DNA from: Collinsella sp.
Lineage (GTDB): Bacteria; Actinomycetota; Coriobacteriia; Coriobacteriales; Coriobacteriaceae
Direction of reading: 5' to 3'
NCBI GenBank assembly: GCA_019419585.1
Contig: DXZQ01000010.1
Span: 1 to 64,000 of the forward strand
Length of the DNA stretch: 64,000 nucleotides
Each line of letters opens with the position of its first letter. Position 1 is the first letter of the stretch. A program made the position numbers and the translations under genes. The notes beneath the pieces are model-generated. The model did not search any database and was not told the DNA's origin. It saw nothing but the letters and a program-made list of their open reading frames with translations. This document shows, piece by piece, positions 32,593 through 42,600 of this stretch.

Positions 32593-35046
32593 ATGGCTCA
32601 ACAACTGTCGCTGTTTGGTTCGCCGGAACCGGAGGAAGCTCCGGTGAAGCCCAAGCCTGCCGCTGCCTCGGCTCAGTCTAAGCCTGCGCCCGAGCCCCCT
32701 GCCGCCTACGCGAGCGTGGTCCTCGACATCCCCACCCGTGCGTTGTCGGAACCGTTTGCTTACGGCATCCCTGAGTCCCTTGCCAACGAGGCGCAGATCG
32801 GATCCACGGTCCTGGTCCACTTTGGTAACCGTGCGGCCGCGGGCTATATCGTCGACATTGCGCCTGAGCTGAGCGACCTACAGGGCTACAATGCCCTCGA
32901 CCCCGCGCGCATTAAAGCCATCGAAGCCATCCTCAGCAAACCCCTCTTTACCGCCGAGGCTGCCCGCATCGCACGTTGGATGAGCCGCGAGTATGTCGCG
33001 ACGCTTTCCGAGTGCCTGCGCCTGTTCCTGCCCCCGGGCGGCAGTCCGCGCGTCGTTAAGGGCGATGACGGCGCATGGTCGGTTGAGCGCCCCGCCGTCA
33101 AGCCTATCCAAAACCGTTGGGTGATGCTTACGCCCGAAGGCTTTGACTATACGCCGCCCAAGACCGCGGTCCGTCAGCGCCAGCTCATCGAGGCGCTGCA
33201 GTGCGGCCCGGTTACGACTCGCGACCTTAATCTTCTCTATAACAGCATGTCGGCGACCATCAAAGCGCTCGAAAAGCGCGGCGTCGTGGTGGTGGAGGAG
33301 CGCCGCGCCTGGCGTGGCTGCGGCGAGCAGACCACGCTGTCCTCGGCAAGCGGCAAGGCGCCGGTCTCCCTTACCAACGGCCAGCAACGGGCACTCGCGC
33401 AGATTGAGCGCGCCCGTCTGGACGCTCATGGCGACGTGGTGTTGGTTGACGGCGTCACCGGCTCCGGCAAAACCGAGGTCTATCTATCCGCCATCGAGCG
33501 CGTGCTCGCGGCTGGCCGCTCTGCCTGCGTGCTGGTACCCGAGATTTCGCTGACAGCCCAAACCGTCGGCCGCTTCCGCTCCCGCTTTGGCGAGACGGTC
33601 GCGGTTTTCCACTCGCGTCTTTCTGCTGGCGAGCGCTTGGACCAGTGGGATATGGTTTCCAGCGGTGCGGCCCGCGTGGTGGTCGGCGCCCGCTCGGCGC
33701 TCTTTTGCCCGCTCAGCGACTTGGGCCTCATCATCATCGACGAGGAGCACGAGACTAGTTACAAGCAGGGCTCCAGTCCGCGCTACCATGCGCGCGAGGT
33801 GGCAGCCGAGATGGCGCGCCGCAATCGCTGCCCGCTCGTGCTGGGGTCGGCCACGCCTTCTGCCGAGGCCCTCGACCACTGCCGCCATGGAACGTATAAC
33901 GGCACCACTTGGACGCGCGTCGAGATGCCCGAGCGCCCGGGACACGCCGTGCTGCCCGAGGTCCGCATTGCCGACCTGCGCCGCGAGTTTTCGCACGGTA
34001 GCCGCTCCATGTTCTCAAAACCCTTGATGGAGGGATTGGAACGTGTGGCCGAGCGCCGCGAGAAGGCCGTGTTGCTGCATAACCGCCGTGGCTTTGCGCC
34101 GTTCCTGATGTGTCGCGAGTGCGGCTGCGTTCCCACCTGCAACCACTGCTCCACAGCGCTTACGTATCACGAGCGCACGCACACGCTGCAATGTCACACC
34201 TGCGGTTCGTCTTGGCGCGTGCAGCCGTATCCCGCGCCCACGAGTCGTTGCCCCAAATGTGGCAGTCGCTACCTGGCAAAAATGGGGCTGGGCACGCAGC
34301 AGATCGAAGACGCACTGCACCAGATGCTGCCCGAGGACGTCGCCATCATCCGCATGGATGCCGATTCCACGCGCGGCAAGGATGCGCACAAAAAGCTGCT
34401 CGAGCAGTTCGATGCGGCCGATTGCGCCGTGTTGCTGGGCACCCAGATGATCGCCAAAGGCCTCGACTTTCCCGAGGTCACGCTCGTGGGTGTGGTCAAT
34501 GCTGACTTCGCCCTCAAGCTGCCGGATTTCCGCGCAGGGGAGCGCGCCTACGATTTGCTGGAGCAGGTCGCCGGTCGCGCCGGTCGCGGCGATCGCCCTG
34601 GCGAGGTCATCATCCAGACGTATCTGCCCGAGGATCCGGTCATCCGCGCCGTCGCCGAGCACGATCGCTCGATCTTTACCGACTACGACCTGGACCAGCG
34701 CCGCGACGCACTGTATCCGCCGTTCGTGCGCCTGGTTAACATTTTGGTGTGGTCGGCAAACCGCGACGATGCGCAGGATTATATCGGGCGCATCGCAAAG
34801 CTTCTTAAGCGCCGCTGGCATGCCGCCGCGCCCGATTTTTTGCGGGCGGGGAGTGCCGTGCCGCAGGTGCTAGGCCCGGCTTCGTGTGTAATCGAGAGAG
34901 CCAAGGACCGTTACCGCTTCCATCTGCTTGTGAAGTCGCCCGTGGGGTACCATGTCTCTGATGATATCGACGCCTGCCTTAAAGAGGTGGGCTCTGTGCG
35001 CGGCGTGAGCGTGAGCGTTGACGTCGATGCCTATGATTTGATGTAA
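32593..35046 (+). CDS. priA: Primosomal replication-restart helicase PriA
   Basis: 3'-5' DNA helicase that reloads the replisome at stalled forks. The N-terminal 3'BD-like region begins after an Ala/Pro-rich tail of about 40 residues (YASVVLDIPTRALSEPFAYG). Helicase motifs include VDGVTGSGKTEVYL near 285 and LIIIDEEHETSYKQG near 380. Zinc-binding Cys pairs follow (CRECGCVPTCNHC, then CHTCGSSW and CPKCGSRYL, about 505-560). Motifs V-VI are around GTQMIAKGLDFPEV and VAGRAGRGDRPGEV. 817 residues, slightly long because of the N-terminal tail. Confidence 0.95.
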   Translation: MAQQLSLFGSPEPEEAPVKPKPAAASAQSKPAPEPPAAYASVVLDIPTRALSEPFAYGIPESLANEAQIGSTVLVHFGNRAAAGYIVDIAPELSDLQGYNALDPARIKAIEAILSKPLFTAEAARIARWMSREYVATLSECLRLFLPPGGSPRVVKGDDGAWSVERPAVKPIQNRWVMLTPEGFDYTPPKTAVRQRQLIEALQCGPVTTRDLNLLYNSMSATIKALEKRGVVVVEERRAWRGCGEQTTLSSASGKAPVSLTNGQQRALAQIERARLDAHGDVVLVDGVTGSGKTEVYLSAIERVLAAGRSACVLVPEISLTAQTVGRFRSRFGETVAVFHSRLSAGERLDQWDMVSSGAARVVVGARSALFCPLSDLGLIIIDEEHETSYKQGSSPRYHAREVAAEMARRNRCPLVLGSATPSAEALDHCRHGTYNGTTWTRVEMPERPGHAVLPEVRIADLRREFSHGSRSMFSKPLMEGLERVAERREKAVLLHNRRGFAPFLMCRECGCVPTCNHCSTALTYHERTHTLQCHTCGSSWRVQPYPAPTSRCPKCGSRYLAKMGLGTQQIEDALHQMLPEDVAIIRMDADSTRGKDAHKKLLEQFDAADCAVLLGTQMIAKGLDFPEVTLVGVVNADFALKLPDFRAGERAYDLLEQVAGRAGRGDRPGEVIIQTYLPEDPVIRAVAEHDRSIFTDYDLDQRRDALYPPFVRLVNILVWSANRDDAQDYIGRIAKLLKRRWHAAAPDFLRAGSAVPQVLGPASCVIERAKDRYRFHLLVKSPVGYHVSDDIDACLKEVGSVRGVSVSVDVDAYDLM

Positions 35047-35064
35047 CAACCCGAAAGGATGGCC

Positions 35065-35601
35065 ATGGAAGCCAACGGAATCGTACTGTCGCCCGACCCT
35101 CGCCTGCGTCAGGAGTGCGCCGTGATCGAGGAGATCACCCCGGCGATCGAGGCGCTTGCCGAGAAGATGAAGAAGATGATGTTCGACAACGGCGGCTGCG
35201 GCCTGGCTGCTCCGCAGATCGGCGAGCTTATTCAGCTCGTCACCATCGACTGCGACTACAGTGACAAGAACGACTACGACCCCTACGTGCTCATCAACCC
35301 TGTCATTGTTGAGCAGAGTGACCATCTGGTGCCCTTTAGCGAGGGCTGCCTTTCCATCCCTGGCATTAGCTGCGAGATCGAGCGTCCCGACCATGTCGTC
35401 GTCGAGGCGTACGACTTGGACGCAAACCTGATTCGCTACGAGGCTACGGGCGACCTGTTCTGCGTGTGCCTGCAGCACGAGATCGATCACCTGCATGGCA
35501 ACACCATGTTCGAGCGCCTTAAGCCTATGCAGAGGATCAAGGCCGTCAAGGAGTACCAGGACGCCCTGGCCCGCGGCGCTCGACCGGGCGAGACTGAGTA
35601 G
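35065..35601 (+). CDS. def: Peptide deformylase
   Basis: Removes the N-formyl group of new proteins. All three metal/active-site motifs are present: GCGLAAPQIGELIQLV (motif 1), EGCLSIPGISCEIERPD (motif 2 with the metal Cys) and LQHEIDHLHGNTMFER (motif 3, HExxH). The ATG at 35065 gives 178 residues; an ATG at 35059 abuts the GAAAGG ribosome site and is unlikely. Followed, after a 207-base T-rich gap with no evident gene, by fmt, its functional partner. Confidence 0.93.
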   Translation: MEANGIVLSPDPRLRQECAVIEEITPAIEALAEKMKKMMFDNGGCGLAAPQIGELIQLVTIDCDYSDKNDYDPYVLINPVIVEQSDHLVPFSEGCLSIPGISCEIERPDHVVVEAYDLDANLIRYEATGDLFCVCLQHEIDHLHGNTMFERLKPMQRIKAVKEYQDALARGARPGETE

Positions 35602-35808
35602 GTTTGTCCGTCCCCGGGGCGCCGTCGGGCCAGGGATGGGCGTCTTCGCTGATAGGTGCTTTGCTGAAAGAGCTGCTTTTATTGCGGCTCTTTCTTTGGT
35701 TTTGGGTATATTTGTTCTTGTTGAAATGTTATTGCGGATGGGCTGGTGACTTGGCTTTCCGCTGTTCTTTGTAGCCGTCTCGGCTTTGGTTGAGAGGAGA
35801 CGTTCTTT

Positions 35809-36729
35809 ATGCGTATTGTGTTTATGGGTACGCCCGATTTTGCTGTGCCTTCTTTGACTTCGCTTGTTGAGGCTGGGAATGAAATTGCGCTTGTTGTTAC
35901 TCGTCCTGATGCTGTTCGTGGGCGTGGTAAGAAGCTTGAGCCGTCTCCTGTTAAGGCTAAGGCACTGGAGCTGGGGTTGCCGGTCATTGAGGTTAATCGT
36001 ATGACGCCGGACGTCATCGATCAGCTCGAGGCTGCCGATGCCGATATTTTCTGTGTGGCTGCCTATGGTTGCATTTTGCCTGATGAGGTGCTGCATATGG
36101 CGCCGCTTGGTATTGTGAATGTTCATGCTTCGCTGCTGCCACGTTGGCGTGGGGCTGCTCCTATTCAGCGTGCGATTCTCGCTGGCGACGAGATTGCTGG
36201 CGTTTCTATCATGCGTATTGGGCATGGCGTGGATACCGGCGCTTATTGCGCCCAGGCCTCAACGTCAGTTGCCGGTAAGCATGCTGAGGCGCTGACCATG
36301 GAGCTTGGTGAGCTTGGCGGTAAACTGCTTGCCGATACGCTTCCTTCTCTTGCCGATGGCACCGCCGTGTGGACTGAACAGGATGAGGCACTCGTTACCC
36401 ATGCTGCCAAGATTTCTAAGCAGGAGATGCGCCTGGATCCGCACATGGCGGCGCTTGATTGCGTGCGCCATATGCTGGCTTCGTCCGATACCGCGCCTGC
36501 TCGTTGCGTGATTGCCGGCAAGACCGTGCGTGTGCTCGATGCTGCGGCGGCTGATGTGTCGCTCGGCGAGGGTCAGGTTCTCGTTAAGGCCAAGCGTGTC
36601 TACCTTGGCCTGTCCGATGGCGCGGTCGAGCTGCTCGAGGTTAAGCCCGATGGCAAGCGTGCTATGGCTGCTTCTGCCTGGGCTGCCGGCCTGCAGGGTG
36701 CCGATCTTTCGTGGGGTGTTTTGTCGTGA
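35809..36729 (+). CDS. fmt: Methionyl-tRNA formyltransferase
   Basis: Formylates initiator Met-tRNA, the reaction upstream of deformylase. Diagnostic are MRIVFMGTPDFAVPSLTSLV at the N-terminus, AYGCILPDEVL and the catalytic region VNVHASLLPRWRGAAPIQRA near 105. 306 residues, as expected. Codons are markedly T-ending (GTT, GCT, CTT) compared with the C-ending codons of gltX and def. The stop overlaps the rsmB GTG (GTGA). Confidence 0.94.
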   Translation: MRIVFMGTPDFAVPSLTSLVEAGNEIALVVTRPDAVRGRGKKLEPSPVKAKALELGLPVIEVNRMTPDVIDQLEAADADIFCVAAYGCILPDEVLHMAPLGIVNVHASLLPRWRGAAPIQRAILAGDEIAGVSIMRIGHGVDTGAYCAQASTSVAGKHAEALTMELGELGGKLLADTLPSLADGTAVWTEQDEALVTHAAKISKQEMRLDPHMAALDCVRHMLASSDTAPARCVIAGKTVRVLDAAAADVSLGEGQVLVKAKRVYLGLSDGAVELLEVKPDGKRAMAASAWAAGLQGADLSWGVLS

Positions 36730-38126
36730 GTAAACTGTCTCCCGCGCGCAAGCTCGCGCTTGATGTTTTGATGGAAGCCGATCGCCGCGGCATGTACGCG
36801 CGCGACGTGCTCTCGTCCCGTGCTTCGGCCAAGGCCATTGACCAGCGCGATTCTGCTTTTGCAGCTCGTTTGGCACTTGGCGTTGCGGCCACCCAGGGTA
36901 TTTTGGATGAGCTGCTCGATCAGTTTCTCGATAAGCCTAAAAAGGTTGCGCCGCGTGTTCGCATGGCGCTTCGTATCTCGGCCTTCGAGATGCTCTATCT
37001 GCATACGCCGGGCCGCGTTGCCGTAAGTCAGGGTGTTGAGCTGGTTCGCTGCGGTGCTAAGTCCGCCGCTGGCTTGGCCAATGCTGTACTCCATAAGGTT
37101 TCAGACAATGTTGAGGACTTTGCTACTGCGTCCGATGTGGATGAGTCTGAGCGACGTTTGGTTCGTCTGTCGCGCCTGATGGGTCTACCTCGCTGGCTAT
37201 GCGCTCGCATTATGGCGTCGTTTGACACTCCAGAGGGTGCGCTTAACTTTGCCGGCAATCTGGCCCCCGCACCGCTGGCCCTGCATGAGAACGCCTTTGC
37301 GTCCAAGCCCGATCCGTATATCTCGCAGCTTGTGGCACCCGTGTTCCCGGGTTGCCATGCTCCGGTCGATGCTCAGGTTACGGTTGCGTCGGGCGTATTT
37401 GAGCGTGCTGCTGCCGTGGCCTCGGACCTTAACGCCCAGCTTATCGCCACAGCTGCCACGCGCCCTGGCAGCTGCCTTGAGATTGGTGCCGGCCGTGGCA
37501 CCAAGACCTATGTGATGATGTGCCAGGCCAAGCGTGCGGGCTATGAGCGTCAGCATACGGCGCTCGATCTGCATGATCGCAAGTGCGATCTGAATCTCGC
37601 TCGTCTGCATAAGGCCGGTATTCAGGGCGTTCGCACGGTTTCGGGTGATGCCTGCGAGCTTAATGAGGTGCTCACATCGTTTGATGCCATGCTTGGCGAG
37701 CCGGTTAAGTTCGACACGGTCTTTATCGATGCGCCGTGCTCTGGCACCGGAACCATGCGCCGTCATCCTGAGATACCGTGGCGCCTGACCGAAAAAGATG
37801 TGACGGTTGAGCTGCCCAAACTGCAGCTTACGATGCTCAAAGAGGCTGCTGCGCGCGTGGCTGCCGGCGGCGAGCTCATCTATGCGACGTGCTCGGTTTT
37901 CGACGAGGAGAACACGCAGGTCGTGGATGCCTTCCTGGCTTCTCCCGAGGGCGCCGGCTTTACCGTGGCGCCGCTCTCTGATGCGCAGATTCTGCAACTC
38001 CCCGAGTTCGATCAGGCCAAGAAGCTCGTATCCGTACGCCAGAACGATCGAGGCCTCTTCCAAAGCGTGCCGGTAAACGCCGATTCCTACGACGGCCACT
38101 TCTGCGCCAGGCTGGTCCACAAGTAA
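36726..38126 (+). CDS. rsmB: 16S rRNA m5C967 methyltransferase
   Basis: RsmB/Sun-type enzyme. An N-terminal NusB-like domain (about 1-140, KLALDVLMEADRRGMYARD; RISAFEMLYLHTPGRVAV) precedes a Rossmann methyltransferase domain: LEIGAGRGTKTYVM near 250, DAPCSGTGTMRRHPEIPW near 340 and ELIYATCSVFDEENTQVV near 380, holding the two catalytic Cys. The GTG start at 36726 overlaps the fmt stop by 4 bases and gives 466 residues. Confidence 0.93.
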   Translation: MSKLSPARKLALDVLMEADRRGMYARDVLSSRASAKAIDQRDSAFAARLALGVAATQGILDELLDQFLDKPKKVAPRVRMALRISAFEMLYLHTPGRVAVSQGVELVRCGAKSAAGLANAVLHKVSDNVEDFATASDVDESERRLVRLSRLMGLPRWLCARIMASFDTPEGALNFAGNLAPAPLALHENAFASKPDPYISQLVAPVFPGCHAPVDAQVTVASGVFERAAAVASDLNAQLIATAATRPGSCLEIGAGRGTKTYVMMCQAKRAGYERQHTALDLHDRKCDLNLARLHKAGIQGVRTVSGDACELNEVLTSFDAMLGEPVKFDTVFIDAPCSGTGTMRRHPEIPWRLTEKDVTVELPKLQLTMLKEAAARVAAGGELIYATCSVFDEENTQVVDAFLASPEGAGFTVAPLSDAQILQLPEFDQAKKLVSVRQNDRGLFQSVPVNADSYDGHFCARLVHK

Positions 38127-38133
38127 TTACTAC

Positions 38134-38199
38134 GTTGCGGTGAAATAGGGATTGAATAGCGGCATCTACCCGCCAAAAAGTCCTTATTTCACCGCAACT
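38134..38199. repeat. Palindromic repeat, copy 2 (GTTGCGGTGAAATA family)
   Basis: Left arm from 38134 (GTTGCGGTGAAATAGGGA) and right arm ending at 38199 (TTATTTCACCGCAAC) pair with few mismatches. It lies 8 bases after rsmB. The arms match the copy at 21820-21887, while the centres differ, so the arms are the conserved part. Confidence 0.8.
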
Positions 38200-38310
38200 C
38201 AGGATTTTTCTGGGACGGGGATTAATAAATCGGGTATGAAAGCAAGCGGTTGGGTTCGGTAGGTCTCTAGTTGCATGAACCGCTCGCGGATTTAATATTT
38301 AGAGGTTAAA

Positions 38311-39267
38311 ATGACCGATCTTAACTATGACAAGATTGACAATCCTGAAGATAAAACTCAGGGAAATGAAGAAGTTAAAAATTCTTCGATTAAAAAGCGG
38401 GTAATTATTGGTGCCGGTATTGTTGCTCTGCTTATTGCTGGTTGTGTCGTTGGTTATGCTGGTTACAATTACAAACAAGCATGTAGTGAACAGAATCAGC
38501 AGGTTGAAGTTTTGTATTCAAAGGCTAGCGATAGTGTTGTTGCCTTTAAAGCTGATCCTAGGCTACTAACATTTGAGCAACGTCTTGATACCATTAGAAA
38601 TGCTCAAAACAATAAAGAGATGTTGAATAAAGAAATCTCTGATGACAAATTTAAGTATGCTGATGGTACTTCCCCTGATTGGACGAAGTTGCTTAATAAA
38701 TACGATTCCATCATTAAAGACTGCCGTAATGCTCAAAATAATGAGTGGAATACTTCTCTAGCTGACCATGTTAATTTTGATGTAAATTCTACTGAAGATA
38801 CCGACTCTCTCCAACAGCATATAAATAGCCTTAATGGCCTTCTTAATGATATTTCTAATAAAGACAATCAGAAGCTTATTTTTGAAGATGCCAAAAAGGA
38901 TTCTAAGAAGTTCATTGATCAAATCAATGAACAGATCAGTCGTTATCAAACTCGTATTGATGATGTAAATAAGGCCAAGGCTGAAGATGAGGCTAAGGCT
39001 CAAGAAGAAGCAGCTAAGGCTCAGCAGCAGGCTTCTCAGCAAAACAATTATTCCAGTAATTCTGGTAGTAATTATTCTGGCGGTAGCGGCTATTCTGATG
39101 GCTCCTCTAATAGTGGTTATTCTGGCGGCTCCTCTAACGGCGGCGGCAAAGTAGTCATTAAAACCATGGACGTTTATGACGAAAATGGTTACTATGTTGG
39201 ATCGACTCATTGGTATAGCGATGGTACCTGTGACGACCCCTATTCTGCCGGTATGGGCGGATTTTAA
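38311..39267 (+). CDS. AT-rich orphan single-pass membrane protein with Ser/Gly-rich C-terminus
   Basis: Function not recognised. The 318-residue protein has an acidic, Asn-rich cytoplasmic start, one helix (about 32-52, VIIGAGIVALLIAGCVVGYA) and a predicted helical/coiled-coil region (about 60-245) ending in an Ala/Lys/Glu/Gln stretch. A Ser/Gly/Tyr-repetitive segment (SGSNYSGGSGYSDGSSNS) follows, then a short C-terminal module (VVIKTMDVYDENGYYVGSTH). Its bases are far more AT-rich than its neighbours and codons such as AAT, GAT and TCT dominate, pointing to recent acquisition. It is not in an operon; it sits between a palindromic repeat and a terminator. Confidence 0.8.
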   Translation: MTDLNYDKIDNPEDKTQGNEEVKNSSIKKRVIIGAGIVALLIAGCVVGYAGYNYKQACSEQNQQVEVLYSKASDSVVAFKADPRLLTFEQRLDTIRNAQNNKEMLNKEISDDKFKYADGTSPDWTKLLNKYDSIIKDCRNAQNNEWNTSLADHVNFDVNSTEDTDSLQQHINSLNGLLNDISNKDNQKLIFEDAKKDSKKFIDQINEQISRYQTRIDDVNKAKAEDEAKAQEEAAKAQQQASQQNNYSSNSGSNYSGGSGYSDGSSNSGYSGGSSNGGGKVVIKTMDVYDENGYYVGSTHWYSDGTCDDPYSAGMGGF

Positions 39268-39315
39268 ATTATGCTAATTATTAAAAATTAATTAGCTACC
39301 TATAGCGCAAAGAAT

Positions 39316-39355
39316 CAGCCCCGCGATCGGTGCCGGTCGCGGGGCTGTTTGGTTT
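39316..39355 (+). terminator. Terminator after the orphan membrane protein gene
   Basis: CAGCCCCGCGA (39316-39326) pairs with TCGCGGGGCTG (39337-39347), followed by TTTGGTTTCT on the plus strand. It lies between convergent genes and may serve the minus-strand zinc-ribbon gene as well. Confidence 0.75.
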
Positions 39356-39592
39356 CTAGTGGCTGTGCGGGCAGTTGGCGCAGCAACCGCTCGTGGCGCT
39401 TGTGCTGGAGCCGCCGCTTCGCTGGTCGGTGTTGTAGAAGCCGCTGCCCTCAAATTTAATACCGCTGGCCGAGAACGTCTTGGCGGCCGGAGCGCCGCAG
39501 TTGGGGCACACGACCTCGGGGGTCTCGGACATGGGATGCTCAACCTCAAACACGTTGCCGCAGCTCGTGCACTTGTAATCGTAGCGCGCCAT
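39356..39592 (-). CDS. FmdB-family zinc-ribbon protein
   Basis: A 78-residue protein with two CxxC knuckles, YDYKCTSCGNVFEVEHPM and VVCPNCGAPAAKTFSASGIK, the FmdB/CxxC_CxxC_SSSS pattern, followed by GSGFYNTDQ and a Cys/His-rich end (CCANCPHSH). The family is a putative regulatory or metal-binding protein of unsettled function. The ATG at 39592 is preceded by GAAAAGGAAG. Confidence 0.88.
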   Translation of the reverse strand: MARYDYKCTSCGNVFEVEHPMSETPEVVCPNCGAPAAKTFSASGIKFEGSGFYNTDQRSGGSSTSATSGCCANCPHSH

Positions 39593-39680
39593 AATACTTC
39601 CTTTTCAGCACAAAGCGGGCAGATTACTCTGCCCGCAAAAATTCAAACGTCTGTAACTGTACCCTATATCGGGCGTTTTA

Positions 39681-42600
39681 TCACGCTTCGTCCCAGAATC
39701 TATGCGTGTTGCGCAGGAGCTGTGCGGTTTTGCCCTCAGCGGCCGCAACGTCGGCCTCGTCAGCCTGCCAGGTCCAGTTGCCCGTGGCCACGCCCGGTAC
39801 GTTCATGCGCGCGTCGTCGCCCAGCCCCAGGACATCCTGCAGCGGCATCATCACCAGGGGAGCGTCGCTTGCCAGCGCGTCGCTCATCAGCTTGGCCGCC
39901 ACCTCAACACCGCTTGGTTCATCGCCGCCCGCAAAGGAACGCGTGCTCCAACCGGCCAATGTCGACGTATCGTGCGTCGAGGTGTACAGGATCTTGCCCG
40001 GCGTGGGGTGCACGCCGTTGCGGACGTCGTAGTCGCTAAACTCCAGCACGTCCATGCCGGGAAAGCCGCAGGTCGAAGCCATGGCGCGAACGCCGGGCGT
40101 CAGGTAGCCCAGGTCCTCGGCAATAAAGTTGAGCGGCCCCAACTCGTCATAGGCGGTCTGGAAAAGGTCCTTGCCCGGGCCTGCCAGCCAACGCCCGTCG
40201 GCGCAGGCCTTACCTGCGGGAATGCTAAAGTAGCTGTGGAAGCCCAGGAAGTGATCCAGGCGCACGCGGTCGTAGAGCGAGAACGCACGACGTAGGCGAT
40301 CCATCCACCAGCGGTAGCCGTTCTGCTTCATGTGGTCCCAGCGGAACGTCGGGTTGCCCCACACCTGGCCCTCGGGCGCAAAGTTGTCGGGCGGCGCACC
40401 GGAGATCTCGATTGCCTTACCGGTATCGGACAGCCAGAAGTTCTCGGGTTCGCTCCACGCATCTGCCGAATCGTCGGACACGTACATAGGAATATCGCCG
40501 ATGACCTCGATGCCCTTCTTGTGCGCATAGTTCATAAGCTCGCACCAAGCCAGGTCAAAGCGGTACTGCATGTACGCCTGAAGCTCGGCCTCGTCGTGGA
40601 AACGCTTGTCGTCAATCAAGTGCTCGTTGTAGCGCGCAACATCTGCCGGCCAATCGTGGCGCGATTCGCCCTCAAAGTACTTTTTGACGGCCATATAGAC
40701 GCAGTACTTCTCGAGCCAATCGGCATTGCGATGTTTAAACGCGGTGTACAGCGGATCGGCATCCTCGCCGCCGTGGGCCTTCCAGGTCTCAAAGTCGGCG
40801 GCTAGCTCCTTGTGGCTTTCGGGCAGCAGGTCGATATTGCCTGCAAAGGCCGAAGGACCGGCGTAAGGGGAGCGAAAGAAGTCCGTCGGGTTGACAGGCA
40901 GGACCTGCCAGTAGCGCATGCCCATAGCGGCCATATGGTCGATAAAACGACGCGTGGGCGCGCCGATCGTGCCGGGCTTACCGTCGTCGGTCGGCACCGA
41001 TGTGATATGGCACACAACGCCCGCACCGTAATCGAGCGGCTCCTGCAGACGCTGCTCGGCGTGGTGATAGATGATCGACGATCCCAGCGGATACAGGTCG
41101 AGCGTGACGGTGCCATTGTGAATCTCGCACTCGTGACCGCTAATCACATCGCTCGCACATTCGTCGAGCGCCGGAATCGTCACGCGGTGTGAATTGCGCA
41201 GGCTGCGGTTGATGATAACCGTAGCGGCCTCGCCATCCTTGCCCGTGCGGTTGTATGCCAGCACCTCGTCGTTGAGCGCGAAGGCCTTGATCTCGCCGTC
41301 GATCATAAACGGCAGTGCGCGGCGTACGGCGGAGGCGTTTTTGACAATAGCCAGCGTGTCGAAGTCGTGCAGTTGGTCCTTGGTCGGCAGGGTGCGGCGG
41401 TTACCCGGATCGGTAAGGCCCTCAAGGCCGTACTCGTCGCCATAGTAAATCGATGGCACACCGGGGAACGTCATCTGCATGAGCGTTGCGAGCCAAAAAC
41501 GGCTCTTGGCCAGGCCCATCGAGTTCTCGTCCAGACGCCATTTGCTGCGCTCGCACTCGGGCAGCTGCGACTCATCGGGGCCGCCGCCGAGCACCGAGAT
41601 AATGCGCGGACGGTCGTGGCTCGAAAGCAGATTAAGTGCGCAGGACAGGGCCTCACGGGGATAGTTCTCGCGCAGGGTTTCGATATCCTCGGCTGCCTGG
41701 TAGGCGTTCTTGTAGCCCATCAAAAAGCCGATGACCATGTCGCGGAAGGGATAATCCATGGCCGAGTCCAGCTCGGAACCTTGCAGATAGCGGCGCAGAT
41801 GGCCGTAGCTGATCTTGTTGGAGGCGTCTTCCCAGACTTCGCCGAGCAACAGTGCATCAGGCTTCTCGGCGAGCACGGCCTTTTTGATCTCGGCCAGGAA
41901 GTCATCGGAAAGCTCGTCGGCCACGTCTAGGCGCCAGCCATGAGCGCCGGCACGTAGCCATTTACGGATCACGCCGTCCTTGCCCAGGAGCCGCTCGCGT
42001 ACCAGCTCAGAGCTCTCATTGATGGCGGGCATATTGCCCACGCCCCACCAGCAGTCGTATGAGCCGTCCTCGTGGAAATAAAACGCATCGCGCCATGGAG
42101 AATCCTCGCTCTGCCACGCGCCCACGCCGGGGTAGTTGCCGTAGCGGTTGAAATAGATCGAGTCATCGCCCGTGTGGTTGAAGACGCCATCCAGAATGAT
42201 GGAGATGCCCAGCTTCTCGGCCGCCTGGCACAGCTCGGTAAAGTCCTGCTCGGTGCCCAGGATCGGGTCGATCTTGGTGTAGTCGGCCGTGTCGTAGCGG
42301 TGGTTGCTCGCGGCTTCAAAAATGGGGTTGAGGTAGATGGCTGTAAAGCCCAGCTCGGCGATGCGAGGCAGGTCTTCCTGGATGCCCTTGAGCGACCCTC
42401 CGTAGAAGTCCCAGGTTTTGATGGAGCCGTCTTCGGCGCGCTCGTACACGGGCGGCTCGTTCCAGTCCTCGACCATGCGGCGCTGGATTCCGTTGCGTGG
42501 TTTTTCGACCTCGGCCAGCGTGCGCTCGCGCCAGTGCTCGTCGCGGGCGTAGCGATCGGGGAAGATCTGGTAGACCATGCCACGCTCGTACCACTCGGGA

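Noticed and set aside
34870..36225. A 451-residue minus-strand frame spanning the end of priA, def and the start of fmt
   Set aside because: It crosses three well-supported genes on the other strand, and its Asn/Thr/Arg-rich middle reflects the T-rich def-fmt gap.
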